Assembly (NCBI GenBank): GCA_964386975.1
Contig: CAYLUS010000001.1
Span: forward strand, 62,001 to 126,000
Reading direction: 5' to 3'
DNA length: 64,000 bases
Source: UBA6136 sp964386975
Lineage (GTDB): Bacteria; Pseudomonadota; Gammaproteobacteria; Methylococcales; Methylococcaceae
Shown here piece after piece: positions 8,543-18,564 of this stretch. The notes below the pieces were generated by a model, which searched no databases, was not told the DNA's origin, and saw nothing but the letters and a program-made list of their open reading frames with translations. Each line of letters begins with the position of its first letter. Position 1 is the first letter of the stretch. The translations under genes were made by a program, and so were the position numbers.

Positions 8543-8619
8543 GGGGACAAAATAGTGGGTAAGTGAGACCCGGTGCATACCCTGCAACCCGGGCCAAAAG
8601 AGGCGCTAACGCAATCGGC

Positions 8620-8625
8620 TATAAT
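8620..8625 (+). promoter_or_regulatory. Candidate -10 box for smc
   Basis: A perfect TATAAT at 8620-8625 sits 42 bases before the chosen smc GTG. No good -35 box lies 16-18 bases upstream. A start of transcription near 8632 would exclude the longer smc frame that begins at 8563. Confidence 0.35.
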
Positions 8626-8667
8626 AACCGATCTGCACCCTTCCAGCCCCCCATTTCCCGCCCTACT

Positions 8668-11600
8668 GTGCGTCTCGATCGAATCAAACTGTCGGGTTTC
8701 AAATCGTTCGTGGACCCCACAACGATTCCGACGCCCGGAAACCTGATCGGGATTGTCGGACCGAACGGCTGTGGTAAATCCAACATTATTGATGCCGTCC
8801 GCTGGGTCATGGGAGAGAGCTCCGCCAAGCACCTGCGGGGCGAAAACATGGCGGATGTGATCTTCAACGGCTCGAGCAGCCGAAAACCCGTAAGCCTTGC
8901 ATCCGTCGAACTCGTTTTTGACAATTCGGAGGGCAAGGCACCCGGGGAATACGCCCAGTTCCATGAAATCTCGATCAAACGCCAAGTCTCCCGAGACGGG
9001 CAATCCACCTATATTCTTAATGGTACCCGTTGCCGCAGAAAGGACATCACTGACCTTTTCCTCGGAACCGGACTTGGCTCTCGAAGCTATGCGATCATTG
9101 AGCAGGGCACCATCTCACGTCTTATCGAGGCAAAACCGGCAGAACTTCGGGAGCTGATCGAAGAGGCGGCAGGCATTTCCAAGTACAAGGAACGGCGCCA
9201 CGAAACCGAGCTACGAATGGGTCATACCCAGGAGAATCTCGCCCGCCTTCTGGACCTGCGGGAAGAAATCGCAAAGCAGCTGGAAAGCCTCAAGCGCCAA
9301 GCCAGAAAGGCAGAAAAATATACCGCGCTAAAAAACGAAGAACTCATCACCCGCGAGCAGTTGCTGGGGCTCAAGTGGCGCAAGCATCACGAGGAGTTTA
9401 GGGGGCTTCAGGAGCGGCTGATCGGCATTGAGACGGACTTCAGGGCGCAGTCCGAAGAAGACTATAGCCTTAGTGAATCCCTTCAAGCGCTGCGCGACGA
9501 CCAAGAGTCTCTGCAAAGGAAACTCAACCAGGAACAAGCTGATTTTTATGAAGTCAGCTCGGATATCTCTCAACTGACCCAAACCCTTCGTCATGCCCGG
9601 GAGAACGAGGAGAACCTGATTCAAGAGCGCGAACGTCTCATCGAGGAAGAGCACAGCATTGCGGCCATCGTCGAGGATGACACCATCCGGCTCGAGGCGC
9701 TTCGTGAAGAAGCCGAACAACTCCTGATCGAAATTGAGCAGGCCGCATCTGGGGAGGGACGTCTCATATCGGTCCGCCAGGAGGCCGACAATCGCCTCAA
9801 AGAGGCCCGTTTGGACGTCACTCGGATGGAGGCAGAACGATCCAGATTCGCCAGCCAGGAATCCACGGAGGCCTCAAGAATCCGTCAGATTGAAATCCAG
9901 CTTGAGCAACTTGGCCAGCGGCGAGAGCGACTGACCCATGAGAAGAGCGCACTGGAGGGAAGCCTTGATTCTCAGGCACTGAACACCCTCGAGGCGGATC
10001 ATGAAAGGCTTGAGGCCGACAAAATTGAGACGCTGACACAACAAAGCGACCTGCAACAGACCATCTTGGGCTTGAGGGATCACGCTTCGGAGAGCCTTCG
10101 ACAGCTTAACCTCGATCGCACCGCGCTCAATACCCTCAAGGGCCGCATCGCCTCTCTTGAAACCCTTCAAGAGCACGCCATGGGCAAGGACCGCGAGGCG
10201 CTTCAGACCTGGCTGGTCGAGATGGGACTGGAGACCAATGCGCGGCTGGGCGAAGTCATCGATGTCGAAAGCGGGTGGGAAAATGCGGTTGAAATCGCTC
10301 TGGGTGATCACCTCGAGGCGCTTTGCATCGGAGCACTTTCGGTGATCGCCCCCGCGATCGAAAACCTGAAAGGGGAATCGCTCTCGCTTATCGAGTCTGG
10401 GCCCAAACACCGGATGCCAGCAGTAACTGAGGCAGGTTTGCCTCGCCTGATCGACAAGATCAAGGGGCCCGTGGACCTCTCCCCGCTACTGGGCCACATT
10501 TTCTGTGCACCCTCCCTTCAGGAGGCAATCGTCTGGCTGGACCGACTGGAAGGTCCCGCCAGCATGATCACCTCTGAAGGTATCCGCATCGGCCCGGGTT
10601 GGCTATCCGCTGAGAAACCCGAGGATGGGCATGCCGGACTGATTCAGCGGGAGCGCGAAATTAAGGCAATGAAGGGGGAACGCGACCGTCTCGAAGGGGC
10701 GATCGGCGCGCTTGAGCAGCAGCGTGAGTCGATCGAGGAGGCACAGCGGAAAGCGGAGCAACAACGCGAAGAGGTCCAGCAGGCTGAACGCCAGATTCAT
10801 CAGGAATTGGCGCGGATCCGGGCCGATCTCAGCGCCACGCGCGCACGCCACGAACAATCCACCAAGCGCCTTGTCAACATCAACCTCGAACTTGATGACA
10901 TCCAGATGACCTTTGAGGAGCAGATCGAGTCGCTGGAAAATGCCCGACTCCTTCGAGAGGACGCGACCACCCAGATTTTGGCCCTGAGCGATGTTCTGAT
11001 CGGGCGGAGCGAGAGCCTTGAACGTGAAGAGATTGCCTTAAGCCGCTCTGATGCCGAGCTTGTCGAAGCAAAATCGCTGCACGGTCAACTCAAAAGTCGC
11101 CTTGAGAGCGCAACGGCCAGCGAACGGCTGACCGCGCAACATCTGGAGCGAAGCCAAAAACAGTTGGAATCGGTGGTAGAACGGCTTCGAGCCCTCGACA
11201 TCAAGGCATCACACACCCTGAAGCCCTCTGAAGATTCGGAAGAACGACTTGAATTGCTGCAAGCCAAAAAGGGCCTTTTGGAGAGTAGTCTTGGGACCCT
11301 GCGTCAACGGCTCAATGACGTCGAGGGCGCCCTTAGGGGCGCCAGCGAAGCAAAGTTAAATAACGAGCACCGCCTGACCCAGACCCGCGAGCAGGCCGAA
11401 CGTATCAAGCTGGATTTATCGGCCAACGAGGTCCGTCGCCAAACGGTGCTGGAGCAATTCGAAGAAACCGGATCCGAACCCGATCAGGTGGTCGCCAATC
11501 TGCCCCCTGAGGCCAATGAAAAGGTCTGGCAGGACAAGGCCAACGAACTGGCCAGCGAAATCGCTCGTCTGGGCGCCGTCAATCTGGCGGCAATGGAGGA

Positions 11601-12183
11601 ACTGGTGGCTCAGGAGGAACGCATGGCCTTTCTGGAACAGCAGAACCTCGATCTCAGCGAATCGCTGGACACCCTCAAGGAAGCCATCGAAAAGATTGAC
11701 CGGGAATGCCGCACCCGCTTCAAGGAGACCTTCGACCTCATCAACGCGGGTCTTCAACGCATGTTTCCGAAGCTCTTCGGAGGGGGGCAGGCAAGCCTCG
11801 AACTGACGGACAGGGATCTTCTGGAAACTGGTGTTACCGTGATCGCGCGCCCGCCCGGGAAGCGGAACAGCTCCATTCATCTGCTTTCAGGGGGCGAAAA
11901 GGCCCTGACGGCAGCCGCGCTGGTCTTTGCCATTTTTGAGCTGAATCCGGCCCCCTTCTGCCTGCTGGATGAAGTGGATGCGCCTCTGGACGATGCAAAC
12001 GTGGGGCGTTTCAGCCAATTGGTCAAGGAAATGTCCGAAAGGGTACAATTTCTGTTCATTTCGCATAACAAAGTAACCATGGAAATCGCTCAGCACCTTG
12101 CCGGCGTCACCATGAAAGAGCCTGGCGTGTCCCGGATCGTGGCCGTGGACATCGATGCGGCGGTTGATATGGCCACGGCCTAA
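8668..12183 (+). CDS. smc: Chromosome segregation ATPase SMC
   Basis: 1171-aa structural-maintenance-of-chromosomes protein, an ABC-type ATPase that with ScpA/ScpB organises and segregates DNA. The N-terminal ATPase half has Walker A GPNGCGKSN (residues 31-39), then a long coiled coil, a hinge around residues 475-640, the return coiled coil, and the C-terminal half with the signature LLSGGEKALTAAALVFAIF and Walker B CLLDEVDAPLDDANV. The start was set at GTG 8668, giving VRLDRIKLSGFKSFVDPTTI, which matches the SMC N-terminus; the frame can extend to GTG 8563 but the extra 35 residues are not SMC-like and overlap a -10 box. It is followed after 14 bases by zipA. A true SMC, rather than MukB, argues against an enterobacterium. 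Confidence 0.95.
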   Translation: MRLDRIKLSGFKSFVDPTTIPTPGNLIGIVGPNGCGKSNIIDAVRWVMGESSAKHLRGENMADVIFNGSSSRKPVSLASVELVFDNSEGKAPGEYAQFHEISIKRQVSRDGQSTYILNGTRCRRKDITDLFLGTGLGSRSYAIIEQGTISRLIEAKPAELRELIEEAAGISKYKERRHETELRMGHTQENLARLLDLREEIAKQLESLKRQARKAEKYTALKNEELITREQLLGLKWRKHHEEFRGLQERLIGIETDFRAQSEEDYSLSESLQALRDDQESLQRKLNQEQADFYEVSSDISQLTQTLRHARENEENLIQERERLIEEEHSIAAIVEDDTIRLEALREEAEQLLIEIEQAASGEGRLISVRQEADNRLKEARLDVTRMEAERSRFASQESTEASRIRQIEIQLEQLGQRRERLTHEKSALEGSLDSQALNTLEADHERLEADKIETLTQQSDLQQTILGLRDHASESLRQLNLDRTALNTLKGRIASLETLQEHAMGKDREALQTWLVEMGLETNARLGEVIDVESGWENAVEIALGDHLEALCIGALSVIAPAIENLKGESLSLIESGPKHRMPAVTEAGLPRLIDKIKGPVDLSPLLGHIFCAPSLQEAIVWLDRLEGPASMITSEGIRIGPGWLSAEKPEDGHAGLIQREREIKAMKGERDRLEGAIGALEQQRESIEEAQRKAEQQREEVQQAERQIHQELARIRADLSATRARHEQSTKRLVNINLELDDIQMTFEEQIESLENARLLREDATTQILALSDVLIGRSESLEREEIALSRSDAELVEAKSLHGQLKSRLESATASERLTAQHLERSQKQLESVVERLRALDIKASHTLKPSEDSEERLELLQAKKGLLESSLGTLRQRLNDVEGALRGASEAKLNNEHRLTQTREQAERIKLDLSANEVRRQTVLEQFEETGSEPDQVVANLPPEANEKVWQDKANELASEIARLGAVNLAAMEELVAQEERMAFLEQQNLDLSESLDTLKEAIEKIDRECRTRFKETFDLINAGLQRMFPKLFGGGQASLELTDRDLLETGVTVIARPPGKRNSSIHLLSGGEKALTAAALVFAIFELNPAPFCLLDEVDAPLDDANVGRFSQLVKEMSERVQFLFISHNKVTMEIAQHLAGVTMKEPGVSRIVAVDIDAAVDMATA

Positions 12184-12197
12184 CCCTGGACCTCAAG

Positions 12198-12950
12198 ATG
12201 GATAGAGATACCGTTCGCCTGATCCTGCTGATTGCAGGTGCCGTGATTCTTGTCGGAATCTACCTCTGGGGCCGCTTTCGAAGCCGAACTAACAAGGACG
12301 GTAGCTCCGCAGGGGACACTGAGGTGACCGATCTCAGCGAAGGCGAGTCAGACGAGGACTTCGATTCAGGGGTAGATGATTTTCATGATGGCGTCCGGGT
12401 CATCCCCCCCCGCTCGGAGCAGCGTCATACGCCACAGGGTCATGGCAATCGCGAACGCATCGAAGAGGGCGAAGAAGATCATGATTTCCCCGATGCGGAT
12501 GTCGCAGGCGAAGAGCCTGAGCTGGAGGCCGAAAGCGAAGGCGCCCCCTTCCTGATTCAGGTCAGTGTCATCGCAGGACCCGGCCGAGCCTTTCAGGGCC
12601 GCGAACTGAAACAGGCGCTGCTGGATGCGGACCTCCTTTTTGGTGACATGGGCATCTTCCACCGCTTCAACCAAGACCTGACACAAACGCTGTTCAGCGT
12701 TGCCAGTCTGGTTGAACCCGGCACTTTCCCGATTGATGACATGGATGACTTCGAGTGCCCCGGCATTGTCCTGTTTTTCCAGACGGCCCGTGTCACAGAC
12801 CCGCTTGCAACCTATGACGACCTCGTCAACACCAGCCGTGAGCTGGCGCATCAGCTGCATGGCATCCAGTGGGATGAGACACGGCAGGCCCTAAGCGCCA
12901 GCAAGATTGCACGGATGAGAAACCTCTTGAAGCACGCCCCGCAGCATTGA
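12198..12950 (+). CDS. zipA: Cell division protein ZipA
   Basis: 250-aa inner-membrane division protein that tethers FtsZ to the membrane. It has an N-terminal membrane anchor (residues 8-25, LILLIAGAVILVGIYLWG), a charged, acidic linker (about 30-115) and a C-terminal FtsZ-binding domain from FLIQVSVIAGPGRAFQG to the end, including GMGIFHRF-type GDMGIFHRF and the FTIDDM-like PIDDMDDFECPGIVLFF. ZipA is restricted to gammaproteobacteria, which supports the assignment of the organism. It lies between smc and ligA, the usual neighbourhood, and overlaps the ligA start. Confidence 0.93.
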   Translation: MDRDTVRLILLIAGAVILVGIYLWGRFRSRTNKDGSSAGDTEVTDLSEGESDEDFDSGVDDFHDGVRVIPPRSEQRHTPQGHGNRERIEEGEEDHDFPDADVAGEEPELEAESEGAPFLIQVSVIAGPGRAFQGRELKQALLDADLLFGDMGIFHRFNQDLTQTLFSVASLVEPGTFPIDDMDDFECPGIVLFFQTARVTDPLATYDDLVNTSRELAHQLHGIQWDETRQALSASKIARMRNLLKHAPQH

Positions 12951-14983
12951 CCAGAGAACAGAAGGAGGCGGATCAGCGCCGGCTCCAGGCGCTTCGAGAG
13001 CAGATTCACTTCCACAACCAGCGCTATCACCAGCTCGACGATCCGCTGATTTCCGACGCGGAATTTGACCGGATGATGCGAGAGTTACTGGCGCTGGAGG
13101 CCCGCTACCCGGAATGGGTCAGTGAGGATTCCCCTAGCCAGAGGGTCGGGGCAGGCCGACAAAAGGCGTTCGCCGAGGTCACCCATGCGGTTCCCATGCT
13201 CTCGCTGGAAAACGCATTCTCAAGAGAGGATCTGGAGCAGTTCTGCAACCGCTTGATCCAGAAACTCACGGCCGCCTCTTTGCAATTGGTGGCAGAACCC
13301 AAGCTCGACGGACTTGCCGTGAGCCTGACTTACCAAAACGGGGCGTTGACGCAGGCAGCAACTCGGGGCGATGGGCAAACAGGCGAGGACATCACCCACA
13401 ACATCCTGACCCTTCAGGACATCCCCCGTCAGCTGTCCAGCCATGATTGGCCGCCACTGGTCGAGATCCGGGGTGAGGTCTTTATGCCTAAATCGGGGTT
13501 TGAGGCCCTCAACGCACGTGCAACCGCCCGTGGCGAAAAGCCCTTTGCCAACCCACGAAACGCGGCAGCGGGCAGCCTGAGGCAACTGGACCCCAAGATC
13601 ACGGCCGACCGGCCACTTAGTTTTTTTGCCTACGGCCACGGCCTTTATCCGACAGAAGCCCTGCCCGCCACCCACAGCGAACTTCTCTCCCAATTCAAAA
13701 CCTGGGGCATTCCCATCAATCCCGAAATGCGGATTGTGGCTGGCGTTGATGCATGCTGGGCCGTCTATCAGGACCTCTTGCTCCGAAGGGAAAATCTCCC
13801 CTATGAGATCGATGGTGTGGTCTTCAAGCTCAACCGGTTTGACGAACGGGAAACCATGGGTTTTGTAGCGAGGGCACCGCGCTGGGCCATTGCTCAAAAG
13901 TTTCCCGCCGAGGAGGCGACCACGCAGGTTAAAGCGATCGACGTACAGGTCGGACGGACCGGCTCCTTGACCCCGGTTGCACGTCTTCAACCCGTGAGCG
14001 TGGGTGGCGTCACGGTCACGAATGCCACACTCCATAACCTCGATGAAATCCATCGCAAGGATATCCGTATCGGAGACACCGTCGTTGTTCGAAGAGCGGG
14101 CGATGTGATACCCGAGGTGGTTCGGAGTCTTACTGAACTCCGGCCCCGCGATACGCAGCCATTCGAAATGCCGACAGACTGTCCAGCCTGCGGCTCACAG
14201 GTCGAATTCACCGAAGGTGAGGCGATTGCTCGCTGCACTGGAGGGCTCTTTTGCCCGGCCCAGCACAAGGAGGCCATTCGCCACTTTGCCTCCCGCAAGG
14301 CCATGGACATTGAAGGTCTTGGAGAAAAACTGATTGATCAACTGCTGGAAAAAAGAATCATTGAGACCGTCGCTGATCTGTACCGTCTTCAGGTCGACCA
14401 CCTCGCTCCCCTGGAGCGCATGGGCACAAAGTCCGCCGAAAATCTGCTCAAGGCGCTCGACAAAAGCCGAACGACCACACTTGCCCGATTCCTGTTTGCC
14501 CTTGGCATTCGTGAGGTCGGCGAGGTGACCGCCAGAAATCTGGCGAAGGCCTTTCCGCGGCTTGATACCCTCATGACAGCCGAGGTGGATGCGCTGGAGT
14601 CGATACCGGATGTCGGGCCCACCATGGCACGGCACATCCAGACCTTTTTCAAACAGGACCATAACCTTGACGTCATTCAGAGACTGATTGATGCCGGCAT
14701 CGCGTGGCCACTGGAACCCACCGGTGAAACCCTCTCCGATCAACCGCTGGCTGGAAAAACGTTCGTCATCACCGGCACCCTCCGCCGGATGTCCCGCGAG
14801 GAGGCCTCCGAACGGATCCAGTCGCTGGGCGGCAAAGTCACCTCAAGCGTTTCCAAAAAAACCAGCTACCTGGTTGTCGGCGAGGAGGCCGGGTCCAAAC
14901 TTCAAAAAGCCGAAACACTGGGTGTCCCGATCCTGAATGAGGATGACTTTCTTGGGATGTGCCAGGTCGCCGAGGACCGCTAG
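12947..14983 (+). CDS. ligA: NAD-dependent DNA ligase LigA
   Basis: 678-aa DNA ligase that seals nicks using NAD. Domains in order: Ia domain (residues 1-75), adenylation domain with catalytic KLDG (Lys119), OB fold, four-cysteine zinc finger (CPACGSQVEF...CTGGLFCP), helix-hairpin-helix repeats (about 430-580) and a C-terminal BRCT domain (from about 600, LAGKTFVITGTLRRMSREEA). The start codon is TTG at 12947, overlapping the zipA stop as TTGA, so translation probably depends on reinitiation after zipA. No in-frame ATG gives a full Ia domain. Confidence 0.95.
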   Translation: MTREQKEADQRRLQALREQIHFHNQRYHQLDDPLISDAEFDRMMRELLALEARYPEWVSEDSPSQRVGAGRQKAFAEVTHAVPMLSLENAFSREDLEQFCNRLIQKLTAASLQLVAEPKLDGLAVSLTYQNGALTQAATRGDGQTGEDITHNILTLQDIPRQLSSHDWPPLVEIRGEVFMPKSGFEALNARATARGEKPFANPRNAAAGSLRQLDPKITADRPLSFFAYGHGLYPTEALPATHSELLSQFKTWGIPINPEMRIVAGVDACWAVYQDLLLRRENLPYEIDGVVFKLNRFDERETMGFVARAPRWAIAQKFPAEEATTQVKAIDVQVGRTGSLTPVARLQPVSVGGVTVTNATLHNLDEIHRKDIRIGDTVVVRRAGDVIPEVVRSLTELRPRDTQPFEMPTDCPACGSQVEFTEGEAIARCTGGLFCPAQHKEAIRHFASRKAMDIEGLGEKLIDQLLEKRIIETVADLYRLQVDHLAPLERMGTKSAENLLKALDKSRTTTLARFLFALGIREVGEVTARNLAKAFPRLDTLMTAEVDALESIPDVGPTMARHIQTFFKQDHNLDVIQRLIDAGIAWPLEPTGETLSDQPLAGKTFVITGTLRRMSREEASERIQSLGGKVTSSVSKKTSYLVVGEEAGSKLQKAETLGVPILNEDDFLGMCQVAEDR

Positions 14984-14993
14984 AATATTCACC

Positions 14994-15347
14994 ATGAACC
15001 CGACCCCTTCTCTTCAACGTCTCGGCATGGCACTGCTCCTGGTGACACTGTCCGGTTGCACCACCACCATGCTTCAGACCCAACATCGGCCAGATCCGAA
15101 TCACAAGAAAGTGTGTCCGACGGTCTATGCCATGACCCGACTGGACCTCGCCGGTTTAGATTGGGCTTTTTCAAATCAAACCAAACCGGAAAGCCCCTGT
15201 TTGCAACTGTATTTTCCCAAAGCGGAAAAAGATGGCTTTTATCAGAACTCCGTGCGCTGGATGAGTCCCTTGATGATCCTGAGCCTACCGCCGGGCATCA
15301 TTTTCGATACCCTCTTTCTTCCGGCAACGCTCAGCAACCTTGATTAA
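14994..15347 (+). CDS. YceK/YidQ-type lipoprotein
   Basis: 117-aa predicted lipoprotein. Starting at ATG 14994, the N-terminus has a signal peptide with lipobox LSGC (acylated Cys near residue 21). The C-terminal LSLPPGIIFDTLFLPATL segment matches the conserved end of the small YceK/YidQ lipoprotein family (DUF1375). The frame continues upstream into ligA, but only the chosen start gives a signal peptide. The residues after the Cys are TTTM, with no Asp at +2, so sorting to the outer membrane is expected. Function is unknown. It follows ligA by ten bases. Confidence 0.8.
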   Translation: MNPTPSLQRLGMALLLVTLSGCTTTMLQTQHRPDPNHKKVCPTVYAMTRLDLAGLDWAFSNQTKPESPCLQLYFPKAEKDGFYQNSVRWMSPLMILSLPPGIIFDTLFLPATLSNLD

Positions 15348-15395
15348 TCAGTCACCGGCCCGCGAATCCCCACCCCACCAACAAGCTCAGGTTCG

Positions 15396-15920
15396 ATGCG
15401 CACAGCGCCCTCCAAGGACAATGGCTTTCATGATGCCCACGTGCGTCTGATCTTTGAGAGTTTCCACCGTCAAACAGGGATTGCCTTGGCCGCCCCACTC
15501 GATCCTCGTGCTCCAGATTTTGCAGAACAGGTCTTTTTTGCGCCTTTCGCACTGCTTTCGCATGATGCATCAGAAGATCCGGTATTTACCTACGCCAACC
15601 AGACTGCACTTTCGCTCTTCGGTCTCAGCTTTGAAGAAATCACGCAGTTGCATTCCCGGCTGTCAGCCGAACCAGGGCTTCGCGAAGAGCGAGAGCGGCT
15701 GCTTCGGGATGTCAGAGCAAAAGGCTATTCTTCAGGCTACCGCGGCATCCGTACAGGGAGGAAAGGACGGTTTGAGATCAATCGGGCATCGGTATGGAAC
15801 CTTCTGTCTCCAGAGGGCAACCGCGTTGGCCAGGCCGCCTGGTTCGATCAGTGGTGCTGGCTGGATGGTCCCGACCCCCAAATGAATGGGACTCGGGACG
15901 TCCATAGGCACAACCCCTGA
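15396..15920 (+). CDS. MEKHLA-domain protein (PAS-like sensor fold)
   Basis: 174-aa protein made almost entirely of a MEKHLA domain, a PAS-related fold first described at the end of plant HD-ZIP III proteins and also found free in bacteria. Matching features are the FALLSHDASEDPVFTYANQTALSLFGLSFEEITQLHSRLSAEP segment (residues 51-93; read as separate strands), the RERLLRDVRAKGYSSGYRGIR stretch and the closing WFDQW. There is no output domain, signal peptide or membrane segment. The gene ends one base before the convergent clpB stop. Ligand and partner are unknown. Confidence 0.82.
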   Translation: MRTAPSKDNGFHDAHVRLIFESFHRQTGIALAAPLDPRAPDFAEQVFFAPFALLSHDASEDPVFTYANQTALSLFGLSFEEITQLHSRLSAEPGLREERERLLRDVRAKGYSSGYRGIRTGRKGRFEINRASVWNLLSPEGNRVGQAAWFDQWCWLDGPDPQMNGTRDVHRHNP

Positions 15921-18494
15921 TCAGCAGCTGAATACAATCCGGCCTTCCGCCGCATCGGCCGTCACCACATCGCCCGACCCGATGCGACCCGCCAGAATGT
16001 CTTGGGCCAGCGCATTCTCAAGCTCCTGCTGAATAGCGCGCTTGAGGGGCCTTGCGCCAAAGACCGGGTCAAACCCGACCTCACCCAGAAGGTCGAGGGC
16101 TGCATCCGTGACCTGAAGGGTGATATCCCTCTCCTGAAGTCGGGCCTCCAGCTGGGCAATCTGAATTTTCGCAATCGAGCGGATCTGCGCCTTCAGCAAG
16201 GGATGGAACACCACGGCCTCATCGATACGGTTGATAAATTCCGGACGGAAGTATTTGCCAACGACCTCCATCACGGCCGCCTTCATCTCGGCATAGCGGT
16301 CATCGCCCGCCAATTCCTGAATGCGATCCGAACCCAAATTCGAGGTCATCACGATCACGGTGTTACGAAAATCCACCGTTCTGCCATGCCCATCGGTCAA
16401 TCGTCCGTCATCGAGAACTTGCAACAGGATGTTGAAAACGTCCGGATGGGCTTTTTCAACCTCGTCCAGAAGGATGACCGAATAGGGACGGCGCCGCACC
16501 GACTCCGTCAGATAGCCTCCTTCCTCGTACCCCACATAGCCCGGGGGCGCACCGATCAGGCGAGCCACTGAATGCTTTTCCATGAATTCGGACATATCGA
16601 TCCGGATCATGGCCTCGTCGGTATCAAACAGGAACTCCGCCAAGGCCTTGCATAGCTCCGTCTTGCCAACACCTGTGGGTCCGAGAAACAGGAATGACCC
16701 GTTGGGTCTGCGCGGATCGGAGAGGCCGGCCCTTGATCGGCGAATTGCATCTGAGACCGCCTTGATGGCTTCCTGCTGCCCCACAACCCGCTGGCCCAAC
16801 TCGACTTCCATCTGCAGCAACTTCTCGCGTTCTCCCTCCAGCATCTTGGCCACCGGTATTCCGGTCCATTTGGAAACGACCTCAGCGATTTCCTCGTCAG
16901 TCACCCGATTCCGAACCAGCGTTGCCTCAACATTCTCGACTTCATTCGATGCATCAAGCTGCCTCTGCAAGTCTGGAATCGCCCCATACTGAAGCTCCGA
17001 CATACGCGCGAGATCACCGGACCGTCGCGCCGCCTCAAGATCCAGCTTGGCCTTCTCCAGTTTTTCCTTGATGGCCGTATTTCCCTGCAGGGCTGCCTTC
17101 TCCGCCATCCAGACTTCTTCCAGCTCGGCGTACTCGCGCTCCATCTCACCGATGCGCTCCTCCAGTTCAAGAAGTCGGCGTCGTGAGGCCTCATCGGTCT
17201 CCTTCTTAAGGGCCTCCCGCTCAATTTTGAGCTGAATCAGGCGTCGATCGAGACGGTCCATCGCCTCCGGCTTGGAATCAATTTCCATGCGGATACGACT
17301 GCTGGCCTCATCCACCAGATCAATGGCCTTGTCAGGGAGGTTGCGATCGGTGATGTAGCGATGAGAGAGCGTCGCTGCAGCAACAATCGCCGGATCGGTG
17401 ATGGTGATTCCGTGATGCACCTCGTATTTTTCCTTCAGGCCCCGAAGAATGGCGATGGTGTCCTCGACACTGGGTTCATTAACGAGCACCTTCTGGAACC
17501 GGCGCTCGAGGGCCGCATCCTTTTCGATGTACTGCCGATACTCATCGAGGGTGGTCGCACCAATGCAGTGGAGCTCGCCGCGTGCCAGCGCGGGTTTCAG
17601 CATGTTGCCCGCATCCATGGCCCCATCCGCCTTGCCGGCGCCCACCATCGTATGAAGTTCGTCAATGAAGAGAATGACCCTGCCCTCTTGCTTGGCGACA
17701 TCGTTGAGGAGCGCCTTCATTCGCTCTTCAAATTCACCCCTGAATTTGGTACCTGCGATCAATGCCGCCATGTCCAGCGCCAGAAGGCGCTTGCCCTTGA
17801 CCCCCTCGGGCACTTCACCATTGATGATCCTGAGCGCCAAACCTTCAACGATGGCGGTCTTGCCAACGCCAGGCTCACCGATCAGAACGGGATTGTTCTT
17901 GGTTCTCCGCTGCAGCACCTGAATCGTCCTGCGGATTTCATCGTCACGGCCGATCACCGGGTCCAGCTTGCCCTCCTCGGCACGCAGGGTCAGGTCAATC
18001 GTGTATTTCTGCAGTGCACCGCGCTGCTCCTCAGCATTGGGATCGTCCACTTTCTGACCGCCTCGCACGGCATCGATGGCGGTCATGAGGCTTGCCGTTG
18101 AAAGCCCCGCGCGCTTGAGTGCATCGCCAACAGCGCCCTTCTCATCCAGTGCTGCAAGCACAAAGATCTCACTACTGATGAACTGATCACCCCGCTTTTG
18201 GGCCAATTTATCGGTTAAATTCAGGAGTTTAAGGAGATCACTGGAGATCTGAAGATCGCCTCCGGTACCCTCGACCCGAGGCAGCCGGTCCAGTATCTGG
18301 CCAAGGGCCGTCCTGAGCGCCGGCGCATTGACGCCCGCCTGGGTTAAAAGCGGCCTGACAGTTCCCCCCTGCTGATCGAGAAGCGCAATCATTACGTGAA
18401 CAGGCTCGATGAACTGCTGGTCGGATCCTAATGCCAGACTTTGGGCATCTGCCAAGGCCGATTGAAACTTGCCGGTCAATTTATCCATTCTCAT
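15921..18494 (-). CDS. clpB: Disaggregase ClpB
   Basis: 857-aa AAA+ chaperone that rescues aggregated proteins with DnaK. It has the Clp N domain (residues 1-145), first nucleotide domain with Walker A GEPGVGKTAIVEG near 206, the coiled-coil middle domain (about 410-525) and second nucleotide domain with GPTGVGKTELCKALAEFLF near 605, and no ClpP-recognition loop. Starts at 18494 (MRMDKL) and 18488 (MDKL) are both possible; an AGGGGG ribosome-binding site lies just upstream. A heat-shock-type promoter lies about 40 bases further up. The stop is immediately next to the convergent MEKHLA gene. Confidence 0.96.
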   Translation of the reverse strand: MRMDKLTGKFQSALADAQSLALGSDQQFIEPVHVMIALLDQQGGTVRPLLTQAGVNAPALRTALGQILDRLPRVEGTGGDLQISSDLLKLLNLTDKLAQKRGDQFISSEIFVLAALDEKGAVGDALKRAGLSTASLMTAIDAVRGGQKVDDPNAEEQRGALQKYTIDLTLRAEEGKLDPVIGRDDEIRRTIQVLQRRTKNNPVLIGEPGVGKTAIVEGLALRIINGEVPEGVKGKRLLALDMAALIAGTKFRGEFEERMKALLNDVAKQEGRVILFIDELHTMVGAGKADGAMDAGNMLKPALARGELHCIGATTLDEYRQYIEKDAALERRFQKVLVNEPSVEDTIAILRGLKEKYEVHHGITITDPAIVAAATLSHRYITDRNLPDKAIDLVDEASSRIRMEIDSKPEAMDRLDRRLIQLKIEREALKKETDEASRRRLLELEERIGEMEREYAELEEVWMAEKAALQGNTAIKEKLEKAKLDLEAARRSGDLARMSELQYGAIPDLQRQLDASNEVENVEATLVRNRVTDEEIAEVVSKWTGIPVAKMLEGEREKLLQMEVELGQRVVGQQEAIKAVSDAIRRSRAGLSDPRRPNGSFLFLGPTGVGKTELCKALAEFLFDTDEAMIRIDMSEFMEKHSVARLIGAPPGYVGYEEGGYLTESVRRRPYSVILLDEVEKAHPDVFNILLQVLDDGRLTDGHGRTVDFRNTVIVMTSNLGSDRIQELAGDDRYAEMKAAVMEVVGKYFRPEFINRIDEAVVFHPLLKAQIRSIAKIQIAQLEARLQERDITLQVTDAALDLLGEVGFDPVFGARPLKRAIQQELENALAQDILAGRIGSGDVVTADAAEGRIVFSC

Positions 18495-18535
18495 AATCTT
18501 GAAGTCCCCCTGGTTCGGTTCGGTCTATGATGGGG

Positions 18536-18564
18536 TTATGGGGATCACGCGGGCCATTCTCAAG
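18536..18564 (-). promoter_or_regulatory. Sigma32-type heat-shock promoter of clpB
   Basis: On the minus strand, CTTGAG (plus-strand 18559-18564) is separated by 15 bases from CCCCATAA (18536-18543). This closely matches the sigma32 consensus (CTTGAA, 13-17 bases, CCCCATnT). Transcription would start about 35 bases before the clpB ATG. The target gene is a known member of the heat-shock regulon, which strengthens the call. Confidence 0.75.
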
